NCBI GenBank assembly: GCA_934630855.1
Contig: CAKTWW010000011.1
Coordinates: forward strand, 1-51,535
Source of the DNA: an uncultured Collinsella sp.
GTDB taxonomy: Bacteria; Actinomycetota; Coriobacteriia; Coriobacteriales; Coriobacteriaceae
Direction: 5' to 3'
Length of the DNA: 51,535 bases
Program-made: the position numbers and the translations under genes
In this document: in pieces, positions 6,034 to 13,438 of the stretch
Numbering within the stretch: the first letter of the stretch is position 1
How the letters are laid out: each line of letters starts with the position of its first letter
Notes under the pieces: model-generated
Seen by the model: only the letters and a program-made list of their open reading frames with translations
The model's database searches: none
What the model was told of the DNA's origin: nothing

Positions 6034-8529
6034 TTAGCTGATTCCCACAAACATGCAGCCCGAGGTCGCCCCGCGCAGACGGGCGGCGGGCTTGCGGCCG
6101 GCCTGTGCTGCCTCGACGGCGCGGCGGACGCGGGCGACGGCGCGGCCCACCTCATCCGCCTCGAGCAGCGTGCCGTCCACCATAAGACGGCGCACGCCAG
6201 CATCGAGCAGCTGAGGAACCTGCGGCGTGAGGTCGATGGGATAGGAGTCGTACAGGCGCGAGCGGCCGTGGATGTCGGTGCGCACGGGCATGACCTTGCC
6301 ATCGATATTCTTGAGCGAGAGCTTGCGGGCGCGCAGGCGGCAGTTGGCGCAATCGTGGATGCAGCCGTTGGCGACCTGCAGGATGCAGTGCTCGCTCGTC
6401 ATGACGCGGGGGCGTCCAAAGACGGCGATGCCCAGGGCAGCCGGCGCAGCGGCTCCGAGTGTGACAATCTCGTCGAGCGTAATCTCGGGCGAGAGCCAAA
6501 ACGCGCCGGCTCCGCGCTTGGCGAGCGCCTCCATGCAGGGCGTGTTATGCACGGGCAGGCAGGAGCGAATCTCGGCCGTGGCGCCGGCCTGGGCGGCAAC
6601 GGCGAGTTCGGAGATATTGCCGACGGCGACGGTGGATCTGGCATTGATCCAGGGATCGACGCGGGCGTGGTCGACGGCGCGGCAGACCTCGTCGAGCACG
6701 GGCACAATGCCCTGCTCAAGCGCATCGGTGGGGGAGACCCCGGCAGCCTCGAGCACGTCGGTCGTCATGTAGATGCGCGTGGCGCCCTCGGCACGGGCGG
6801 CCTCGGCGGCCTCGAGCGAGGTGACGGTGGCACAAATCTGCGGCTCGTCGCGGTAGTGCTCGGGCGCGGGGTGGGAGCCGCTGACGGCAGTCGCCGGCAA
6901 CTCGAGCGTCATCGCACGCTGCTCGTACGGCGCAAGAATGGCCTCCTCTAGCGCCTTGCAGGCAGCGGCGCGCACCTTGTGCACGGCGGAGAAGCCCATG
7001 CCGCAGCCGGCATCGAGCGCCACATCAAAGCTGGCGGCTTCAAAGGGCGAGGAGCCCATGCGGCCCACATGCTCAACCAGGTCTGCTGCCTCGACGGCGC
7101 GGGTCTTGGCGGCCTCGACGGTAAAGCCCGTGGCGGTGGCAGTGAGCGCGGGGTTGGAGCAGCAGGTGAGTGTGACGGTAAACGGCTCGCCCAGGCGTGC
7201 CACGATGGACACATCAACGGCGCGGCGGCGCAACACGTCGCGCTTGAGCGCGGCGCCGGCGGCGTCGATGGCACGCTGGCTGCGAATCACGCGCACACGA
7301 CAGCCCTCGGGCATGCTGCGGGGCACGCGGCACTCAATGATGTCGCCCGCGGCGGCATCCTCGGCGGCGATGGTGGTCAGGAACTGGTCGAATTCGTCAT
7401 CGTGGCGAAGCTCCAGCAGGTCGCCCTTGCCCACGGGCTCAAACAGCTCAATGCGGGCGATGGCGGCGCGGCGACGGCGGTCATCGGGCTTGAGACCGCG
7501 CACGTCGCGGTTGGCCAGGCGGCTGCCCAGCACCGTACCCACGATCTGGCCGCGGTTGTTGGAACGCTCGTAGCTCATCATCTCGTCGCCCGAGGTGCCG
7601 TCCTGATAGGCGTGCGTAAAGTCGCGGTTAAAGCAGCGCTTGAGCTGGCGCTGGCGGGCGGCTTCCTCGTCCTTAGCCACGGCGGCTCCGGCCAGCATGT
7701 CGTCAATCTCGCGACGGTACACGTCGACGATGGAGTACACGTAATCGGGCGCCTTCATACGGCCCTCGAGCTTGAGCGATGCGGCGCCGGCATCATACAG
7801 GCGGCGGACGAGCTGAGAGGTATTGGTGTCGCGCGGGCACAGCGCGCGCTCGCGACCGGCAGGGGAGAGCGAGCGACCGTTCTCGTCGATCAGCTCGTAG
7901 GGCAGGCGGCAGGGCTGGGCACACATGCCGCGGTTGGCCGAACGACCCGCCATGGCAAAGCTCGAAAGCAGGCACAGGCCCGAATAGCAAAAGCAGATGG
8001 CGCCGTGGCTAAAGACCTCAAGGTCCACATCGGGCGCAGCGTCGTGAATGGTGGCGATCTCATCGATGGAGAGCTCGCGCGAGAGGGTCACACGGTCGGC
8101 GCCCTGCTCGCGGCACCACACGGTCCCGCGGTCGTCGTGGATGTTCGCCTGGGTCGAGATGTGCGTCTCGATGCCGGGTATCGTGCGCTTGACCTCAAAG
8201 AATAGGCCCCAGTCCTGGATAATGAAGGCATCGGCGCCCAGCGTGGAGCAGCGATGGATGAGCTGCAGCGCGTCGCCCATCTCGGACTGTTTGATGACGA
8301 TGTTGACCGTGACGTAGACGCGCGACCCGGCTAGATGCGCGGCACGGCATGCCTGCTCAAAGGCCTCGTCGGTAAAGTTGGTGGCCTTGCGGCGGGCGTT
8401 AAAGCTGCCCATGCCGCAGTAGATGGCGTCGGCGCCTGCGGCGAGTGCGGCGGCGAAGGGCTCGGGCCCTCCGGCGGGCGCCAAAAGCTCGGGTCTGCGG
8501 TTGGTGGTTCGACTGGCGGTTGCGGTCAT
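6034..8529 (-). CDS. U32 family protein, RlhA/TrhP-like RNA hydroxylation factor
   Basis: This 831-aa protein begins with the U32 signature PELLAPAGGPEPFAAALAAG and continues with ADAIYCGMGSFNAR. Conserved cysteines occur in HGAICFCYSGLCLLSSF and NRGMCAQPCRLPYEL, as in prephenate-dependent hydroxylation proteins of 23S rRNA (RlhA) and tRNA (TrhP). A long C-terminal extension of about 400 residues matches the size of RlhA rather than the short peptidase-like members. A further Cys cluster (CILQVANGCIHDCANCRL) lies near the C terminus. Older annotations call such proteins collagenase-like peptidases. It leads a two-gene operon with the pseudouridine synthase. Confidence 0.85.
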   Translation of the reverse strand: MTATASRTTNRRPELLAPAGGPEPFAAALAAGADAIYCGMGSFNARRKATNFTDEAFEQACRAAHLAGSRVYVTVNIVIKQSEMGDALQLIHRCSTLGADAFIIQDWGLFFEVKRTIPGIETHISTQANIHDDRGTVWCREQGADRVTLSRELSIDEIATIHDAAPDVDLEVFSHGAICFCYSGLCLLSSFAMAGRSANRGMCAQPCRLPYELIDENGRSLSPAGRERALCPRDTNTSQLVRRLYDAGAASLKLEGRMKAPDYVYSIVDVYRREIDDMLAGAAVAKDEEAARQRQLKRCFNRDFTHAYQDGTSGDEMMSYERSNNRGQIVGTVLGSRLANRDVRGLKPDDRRRRAAIARIELFEPVGKGDLLELRHDDEFDQFLTTIAAEDAAAGDIIECRVPRSMPEGCRVRVIRSQRAIDAAGAALKRDVLRRRAVDVSIVARLGEPFTVTLTCCSNPALTATATGFTVEAAKTRAVEAADLVEHVGRMGSSPFEAASFDVALDAGCGMGFSAVHKVRAAACKALEEAILAPYEQRAMTLELPATAVSGSHPAPEHYRDEPQICATVTSLEAAEAARAEGATRIYMTTDVLEAAGVSPTDALEQGIVPVLDEVCRAVDHARVDPWINARSTVAVGNISELAVAAQAGATAEIRSCLPVHNTPCMEALAKRGAGAFWLSPEITLDEIVTLGAAAPAALGIAVFGRPRVMTSEHCILQVANGCIHDCANCRLRARKLSLKNIDGKVMPVRTDIHGRSRLYDSYPIDLTPQVPQLLDAGVRRLMVDGTLLEADEVGRAVARVRRAVEAAQAGRKPAARLRGATSGCMFVGIS

Positions 8530-8829
8530 ATCCTGCCTTTCAAAATGCTCAGATACTCAAAAGTATAGTGGGGCCGTCGCGGCGGGCGAGCCCTGTGGCC
8601 CAAGCAGGATAAAGTCTTCAGCAGGTTTGCTGGCCGAGTCGCCGCTCATGCCGTTCAGCGGCCGACAGACGCCGTTGGGCGATAAAATATTCTCGCAGCA
8701 TGATAATTATCTTGCATCAAGCAAGTTGCTCCCTTAATATCCCAATCAAGCGCGGTGTTCAGACCGAACTGTGCCTCCCGGTGTGAACACCGCGCTCACG
8801 CTCTCTCAACTGTTCGTAAGGAGATAACC
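8530..8829. promoter_or_regulatory. Divergent control region between U32 gene and ridA
   Basis: This 300-bp gap has no gene. On the minus strand TATACT (8567-8562) is a good -10 element for the U32 operon, though its -35 is poor. On the plus strand there is an AT-rich stretch with the palindrome GATAATTATC (8702-8711) and CTTGC/GCAAG arms (8711-8725). A perfect 13-bp inverted repeat, AGCGCGGTGTTCA (8749-8761) with 8784-8796, lies in the ridA leader. The SD AAGGAG at 8818-8823 fixes the ridA start at 8830. Confidence 0.6.
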
Positions 8830-9207
8830 ATGAGCAAGACCGTTGTGTCTTCTGATAACGCACCCGCAGCCATCGGCCCGTATTCCCCCGGTATCCAGAC
8901 CGGCAACATGGTCTTCCTGTCCGGCCAGCTGGGCATCGACCCCGCGACCGGCAAGATGCCCGAGGGTGTCGAGGCCCAGGCCAAGCAGTCCCTCGCCAAC
9001 GTCGAGGCCCTGCTGACCGCTGCCGGCGCCACCTTTGCCGATGTCGTCAAGACCACGGTCTACCTGGCCGACATCGCCGACTTCGCTGCCGTGAACGAGG
9101 TCTACGCCTCCAAGTTTGTGGCTCCGTTCCCCGCGCGCAGCGCCTTCCAGGTTGCCGCCCTTCCGGCCGGCGGTCTGGTCGAGATTGAGGTTGTCGCCGC
9201 CCTCTAA
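8830..9207 (+). CDS. ridA: RidA family reactive-imine deaminase
   Basis: This 125-aa protein has the full RidA/YjgF fold: [40 protein letters not shown] and [21 protein letters not shown]. The conserved active-site arginine is in [10 protein letters not shown] (about residue 105). RidA hydrolyses 2-aminoacrylate and related enamines made by PLP enzymes. YgeX, encoded later in this window, releases 2-aminoacrylate as an intermediate, so RidA fits as its clean-up partner. ATG 8830 is chosen because AAGGAGATAACC precedes it; an in-frame start 25 codons upstream would run through the 13-bp hairpin. Confidence 0.93.
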   Translation: MSKTVVSSDNAPAAIGPYSPGIQTGNMVFLSGQLGIDPATGKMPEGVEAQAKQSLANVEALLTAAGATFADVVKTTVYLADIADFAAVNEVYASKFVAPFPARSAFQVAALPAGGLVEIEVVAAL

Positions 9208-9236
9208 GATGTAGGCGAAACAAGACATGACATGCA

Positions 9237-9278
9237 AAAAAGAACCCTGCAGCGCGTGCGAGCTGCAGGGTTCTTTTT
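9237..9278. terminator. Bidirectional terminator between ridA and regulator
   Basis: AAAAAGAACCCTGCAGC (9237-9253) pairs perfectly with GCTGCAGGGTTCTTTTT (9262-9278) around an 8-nt loop. A-tract and T-tract flank the GC core, so it works in both directions, ending ridA on the plus strand and the regulator on the minus strand. Confidence 0.95.
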
Positions 9279-9335
9279 GTCAAGCGATGGGGCAAGAATG
9301 ATTCGCGATCCTTCTGTCGCCTGCGGATCAGGGGG

Positions 9336-9992
9336 CTAGCCTTCCTTGCGGACTTTTTGCAGGTAGCGGTAGACGCTGGGCTCCGAGATGCCCAGTGCGG
9401 TGGCGGCGCAAGCCACGGCGCCCTTGAGCATGAACACGCCGTTACCGTTGAGGTGGCGAATGACGTCCACGCGGTCGCTCTGGCCAAGCGATGCCGTATC
9501 CAGCCCGCGCGCGGTCAGCAACTCGGCAATGCTGCGGTCGATGAGCTCCTGCGTGGACTCGGACAGGCTCTCGACCTCAATAGGGGCGGGTTCCGTGCAC
9601 GTCGGCGCTGCGTCGAAACATGCCATGAGCTGCTGCGCCATGGCGTTGATATTGCGCACGGTTGAAAGGTCGGTGTTGACGCAGAGCATGCCGACGATCT
9701 CGTCGTCCTCGCGGATAAAGAACGTCGCGGACTCCAGCGTCTTGCCGCCGGCGCCGCGGCCCTCGTAGCCCGTAATAAACGGCAGGTCGCGATACTTGGG
9801 ATCGTGCATAATCTTGAGCGCCAGATCGGTGGCGGGGCCGCCGACTTTGCGGCCGCTCACGATGCCGTTGCGAATATCGATGATGGCATGGTCGATGTCC
9901 GAGAAATCGTGCAGGACAATCTCGCTGTTCTTACCGAGTATCTGCTCCAGGAAATCGACCATCGGCAAAAAGCGACGTACGGTCTCGTTCAT
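9336..9992 (-). CDS. YheO-like PAS/HTH transcriptional regulator (copy 1)
   Basis: This 218-aa protein has an N-terminal PAS-like sensor (PF08348 type), with SEIVLHDFSDIDHAIIDI followed by RNGIVSGRKVGG and SATFFIREDDEIVGMLCVN. A C-terminal helix-turn-helix (PF13309 type) ends ATALGISEPSVYRYLQKVRK. ATG at 9992 has AGGAG 6 nt upstream; the TTG at 9998 abuts the SD and is rejected. It is transcribed away from the purine permease gene, so it probably governs that promoter. A paralogue with the same two domains is encoded at 33704-34357, next to ygeX. The ligand is unknown; a purine or pathway intermediate is inferred. Confidence 0.85.
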   Translation of the reverse strand: MNETVRRFLPMVDFLEQILGKNSEIVLHDFSDIDHAIIDIRNGIVSGRKVGGPATDLALKIMHDPKYRDLPFITGYEGRGAGGKTLESATFFIREDDEIVGMLCVNTDLSTVRNINAMAQQLMACFDAAPTCTEPAPIEVESLSESTQELIDRSIAELLTARGLDTASLGQSDRVDVIRHLNGNGVFMLKGAVACAATALGISEPSVYRYLQKVRKEG

Positions 9993-10228
9993 GGGCAACT
10001 CCTTTGGATTCTATCGAGGGCGTTCATAACAATTTTTTCTCATGGTAACACGGCGCTTATCATTCCGTATATCCGCAGGTATATCGCGTAATACTGACGA
10101 ACGGTAGGATTTTGGCGGTAAACGGTCGACCAAAAGAAATGTAAGATGCTACTCAGAGCAAGCACGTTTCTGACCTGCGAAAACGCTTTATTCCACCTGA
10201 AGAATAGTCTGATAACAAAAAATTATTA

Positions 10229-10257
10229 TTGAGTATAAGAAAAATCTTTAATACGAT
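10229..10257 (+). promoter_or_regulatory. Candidate promoter of the purine permease gene
   Basis: TTGAGT (10229-10234) and TACGAT (10252-10257) are separated by 17 bp in the most AT-rich part of the 350-bp gap between the regulator and the permease. Each hexamer matches 4 of 6 consensus bases. Just upstream, AACAAA-AAA-TTATTA (from about 10215) partly resembles the AACAAA-N3-TTTGTT palindromes near ygeX. The rest of 9993-10343 shows no gene. Confidence 0.5.
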
Positions 10258-10343
10258 ATGAAACGAAGGCACAACCTCAACCACGCACTGCGTCAAAATA
10301 GACGTCTAGATGCGAAAATTCTACTTCGAGGATTGGTGGTCAA

Positions 10344-11738
10344 ATGGCCCAGGAGACGGTAACGAACGGCACTGAAGCCCTGTTTACTCGTGAAGGCAAG
10401 CCCCCTGTACAGGAAATGATCCCGTGTGCGCTTCAGCACGTGCTGGCATCGTTTGCCGGCATCATCACCCCCGCTGTGATTATGGCCGGTGTCTATGGCT
10501 TCGATAGCCAGCAAAGCACCGACATCATTCAGGTCGCCCTTATTCTTTCGGCAATCGACACGGCCCTTCAGGCCTTCGCCCCCTTCCGTCGCATTGGCGG
10601 CGGCCTGCCCATCGTCATGGGCGTTTCGTTCGCGTTCCTCCCGGCCCTGCAGGCCATGGGCGCCTCGGGCTTTAGCTTTGGCGCGCTGCTGGGCGGCGAG
10701 ATCGTCGGCGGCGCCGTCGCGGTCCTGTTTGGTCTTGCCTACAGCAAGATCAAGTGGCTGTTCCCGCCCGTCGTGACCGGTACGGTCATCTTCTCCATTG
10801 GCGTTTCGCTGTATCCCACGGCCGTCAAATACATGGCCGGTGGCATGGGTACGCCGCTGTGGGGCACCCCGCAGGCCTGGTGCGTCGCTCTGATCACCTT
10901 CGCCGTGGTCTTTGCGCTCGCCAACTTTGGCAAGGGCACGCTCAAGCTGGGTTCCGTGTTCTTTGGCATGATCGTCGGCATGATCGTCTCAATCCCCTTT
11001 GGCATGATCGACTTCTCCAGCGTCGCCACCGCCCAGGTCTTCGCCCTTCCCAAGCTCATGCCCTATGCGCTCGAGTTTGATCCCGAGGTCTGCATTACCC
11101 TCGCTGTCGTGTTCCCCATGGTCGCCATCCAGGTCATCGGCGATGTGTCCGCAGCCTGCCTGGGCTCCATCGACCGTATGCCGACCGAGCGCGAGCTCTC
11201 CGGCGCCATCGTCTCCCAGGGCCTCACCTCTATGGTCGGCGGCTTCCTCGGCGGCCTTCCCACGAGCGCCCTTGGCCAGAACGTGGGCATCATCTGCTCC
11301 AACAAGGTCGTCAACAAGTGGGTCTTTGTGATCATCGCGGCCGTCTTTGCCATCGCCGGTCTGTTCCCGCAACTCTCTGCCGTGCTCTCCGCCATCCCGC
11401 AGCCTGTCATCGGCGGCGCGACCGTCGGCGTCTTTGGCACCATCACCATGAACGGCGTGCGCATGTTCACCCGCGAGGGCCTCACGCAGCGTACCACCAC
11501 CATCGTCGGTACCTCGGTCGTCTTTGGCCTGGGCATCTGGATGGCCAGCGGCTGCCTCGCCGGCGAGGGCATGCCCACCTGGGTGTCCACCGTCATCGGC
11601 TCCAACGCCGTGACCCCCACTGCCATCATGGCCATCGCGCTCAACCTGATCCTTCCGCAGACGCCGCCCGTGGCTCAGCACATCGATGCCGCCAAGGATG
11701 CTGCCGTGGATCTGGTCTTGCCCGAGAGCAAGAAGTAG
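10344..11738 (+). CDS. NCS2 family xanthine/uric acid permease
   Basis: This 464-aa polytopic membrane protein belongs to the nucleobase:cation symporter-2 family. It has 12-14 hydrophobic segments, an N-terminal motif CALQHVLASFAGIITPAVIM and the mid-protein motif AIQVIGDVSAACLGSIDR that carries substrate-binding polar residues. GGLPTSALGQNVGII is the conserved re-entrant loop signature. Members transport uracil, xanthine or uric acid. The neighbourhood (ssnA, ygfK, xdhD) points to xanthine or uric acid, as with UacT/YgfO/YgfU of enterobacteria, but specificity is inferred. The gene has its own upstream promoter region and ends before a set of hairpins leading to ssnA. Confidence 0.9.
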   Translation: MAQETVTNGTEALFTREGKPPVQEMIPCALQHVLASFAGIITPAVIMAGVYGFDSQQSTDIIQVALILSAIDTALQAFAPFRRIGGGLPIVMGVSFAFLPALQAMGASGFSFGALLGGEIVGGAVAVLFGLAYSKIKWLFPPVVTGTVIFSIGVSLYPTAVKYMAGGMGTPLWGTPQAWCVALITFAVVFALANFGKGTLKLGSVFFGMIVGMIVSIPFGMIDFSSVATAQVFALPKLMPYALEFDPEVCITLAVVFPMVAIQVIGDVSAACLGSIDRMPTERELSGAIVSQGLTSMVGGFLGGLPTSALGQNVGIICSNKVVNKWVFVIIAAVFAIAGLFPQLSAVLSAIPQPVIGGATVGVFGTITMNGVRMFTREGLTQRTTTIVGTSVVFGLGIWMASGCLAGEGMPTWVSTVIGSNAVTPTAIMAIALNLILPQTPPVAQHIDAAKDAAVDLVLPESKK

Positions 11739-11754
11739 CCAATTCGGTGCTATT

Positions 11755-11917
11755 CGTTGGCGGACGCATCGCCTCGTCCGCCAACGTCTTGCGGCGCTAA
11801 GCCGCACTTCAAAGGGCTTATCCCTTTGGTGAAGCGTTGACGGGAGAGGGCCCGTTTCCGGTGTAGGCCGGCGCTTCGCACTTCCGCTATGTCAGAGGTG
11901 TCAAACCCCGCCTCTGA
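11755..11917 (+). promoter_or_regulatory. Multi-hairpin leader of ssnA
   Basis: Several helices follow one another. A perfect 12-bp hairpin comes first, CGTTGGCGGACG (11755-11766) with 11775-11786. GCGGC/GCCGC (11791-11805) and AAAGGG/CCCTTT (11811-11827) follow. Next is a three-way junction closed by GAAGCG/CGCTTC (11831-11836 with 11872-11877), with inner hairpins ACGGG/CCCGT and CCGG/CCGG. Last is TCAGAGG/CCTCTGA (11892-11917), just before the SD AAGGGAG. No U-run is present. The first hairpin may end permease transcripts; the others look like a structured leader. Confidence 0.5.
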
Positions 11918-11934
11918 TGTTGAAGGGAGCATTC

Positions 11935-13290
11935 ATGCTTCTGGTTGCTAACGGTTCCGTCTTTACCCGCAACGCTCAGACCCCGTTCATTCCCAACGGT
12001 GCGGTCGCCATTGACGGAGATACGATCGTCGAAGTGGGCCCCGAGCGCGAGCTCAAGGCCAAGTACCCGAATGCCGAGTACGTCGACGCCCAGGGCAACC
12101 TCATCATGCCCGGACTCATCAACTGCCACACCCACATCTACTCGGGTCTGGCCCGCGGCCTTGCCATTAAGGGCTGCAACCCCACCAACTTCCTGGAGAA
12201 TCTTGAGCAGCAGTGGTGGAAGATCGACGACAATCTGACGCTCGATGGCACCAAGGCCAGCGCCTATGCCACGATTCTGGATTCCATCCGCGACGGAGTC
12301 ACCACGATCTTCGATCACCACGCGAGCTTCTGCGAGATCCCGGGTAGCCTCTTTACCATTAAGGACGCCGCTCAGGAGCTGGGCATGCGTTCTTGCCTGT
12401 GCTACGAGGTCTCCGACCGCCGCGGCCAGGAAAAGTGCGACCAGGCCATTGCCGAGAACGCCGAGTTTGCCCAGTGGGCCGCCAGGGAACGTCGCGATAA
12501 CGACAACCACATGATCGCCGCCATGTTTGGCGGTCACGCCACCTTTACGCTGTCGGACGAGACCATGGACAAGATGGCCGAGGCCAACAACGGCCTGACC
12601 GGCTTCCACATCCATGTGTGCGAGGGCATGAATGACGTGTGGGACTCCCGTCTCAACCGCGGTGGCATCAGCCCCGTCGAGCGCCTGCTGCAGCACAACC
12701 TGCTGGGTCCCGACACCATGCTCGGCCACTGCATCCACGTGACGCCCGCCGAGATGGATATCGTCAAGGAGTCCGGCACCTGGCTCGTCAACAACCCCGA
12801 ATCCAATATGGGCAACGCCGTGGGCTGTGCCCCCGTGCTCGAGTTCTTCCGCCGCGGCATCCCCGTGTGCATGGGCACCGACGCCTACACCCACGATATG
12901 CTCGAGAGCCTCAAGGTCTTCCTGATTATTCAGCGCCACAACGCCGCCATGCCCAATGTGGGCTGGTGCGAGGCCATGACCATGCTGTTCGAGAACAACG
13001 CCAAGATGGCGAGCAAGTACTTCGATCGCAAGCTCGGCGTGCTCGAGGCCGGCGCTGCCGCCGACGTTATCGTCATGGACTACAAGCCCTTTACGCCGCT
13101 GAGCGAGGAGAACATCGACGGTCACATGCTCTTTGGCATGATGGGCAAAAACTGCCGCACCACCATCATCAACGGCAAGGTCCTGTACAAGGATCGCGAG
13201 TTCGTCGGTATCGACGAGGACAAGATCAACGCGTGGACCATGGCCGAGTCTAAGAAGCTTTGGGGCACGCTCAACGAGCGCACCTACTAA
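11935..13290 (+). CDS. ssnA: SsnA-type amidohydrolase
   Basis: This 451-aa metal-dependent aminohydrolase is related to guanine and chlorohydrolase-type deaminases. The metal-binding HxH is in LINCHTHIYSG (His65, His67). Further likely ligands are in GFHIHVCEG, LGHCIHV and MGTDAYTHDM. SsnA is a fixed member of the anaerobic purine cluster and probably hydrolyses a C-N bond in a ring-opened intermediate; the exact substrate is not visible. ATG 11935 is preferred because AAGGGAG lies 5 nt upstream; the ATG at 11917 overlaps a leader hairpin. It is followed by a 148-nt structured gap and then ygfK. Confidence 0.92.
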   Translation: MLLVANGSVFTRNAQTPFIPNGAVAIDGDTIVEVGPERELKAKYPNAEYVDAQGNLIMPGLINCHTHIYSGLARGLAIKGCNPTNFLENLEQQWWKIDDNLTLDGTKASAYATILDSIRDGVTTIFDHHASFCEIPGSLFTIKDAAQELGMRSCLCYEVSDRRGQEKCDQAIAENAEFAQWAARERRDNDNHMIAAMFGGHATFTLSDETMDKMAEANNGLTGFHIHVCEGMNDVWDSRLNRGGISPVERLLQHNLLGPDTMLGHCIHVTPAEMDIVKESGTWLVNNPESNMGNAVGCAPVLEFFRRGIPVCMGTDAYTHDMLESLKVFLIIQRHNAAMPNVGWCEAMTMLFENNAKMASKYFDRKLGVLEAGAAADVIVMDYKPFTPLSEENIDGHMLFGMMGKNCRTTIINGKVLYKDREFVGIDEDKINAWTMAESKKLWGTLNERTY

Positions 13291-13305
13291 TTCACAAGTA
13301 GATTC

Positions 13306-13438
13306 ACGCGCGTCGGATGTTTCGCCACATTCGACGCGCGTACAGGCGGCCTCCGCGGGGTCGCCGGCGCTGTGCTAGCGCTACACCGTATTTCGCCCGC
13401 CGCGCGGTCTCGCCGGGCGTTACAGAGAGGAGCTCATT
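13306..13438 (+). promoter_or_regulatory. Hairpin-rich spacer between ssnA and ygfK
   Basis: ACGCGCGTCG (13306-13315) pairs with 13332-13341 and the stem continues to 15 bp around the loop TTCGCC. Downstream are smaller GC-rich stems, including GCGCT/AGCGC near 13367-13381. SD GAGAGGAG precedes the ygfK ATG. There is no U-run, so this may be a processing or stabilising structure, or a leader, rather than a simple terminator. Confidence 0.45.

Noticed and set aside
11831..11877. Purine or molybdenum-cofactor riboswitch before ssnA
   Set aside because: The three-way junction lacks the conserved core bases I know for those classes, so only an unassigned structured leader is reported.
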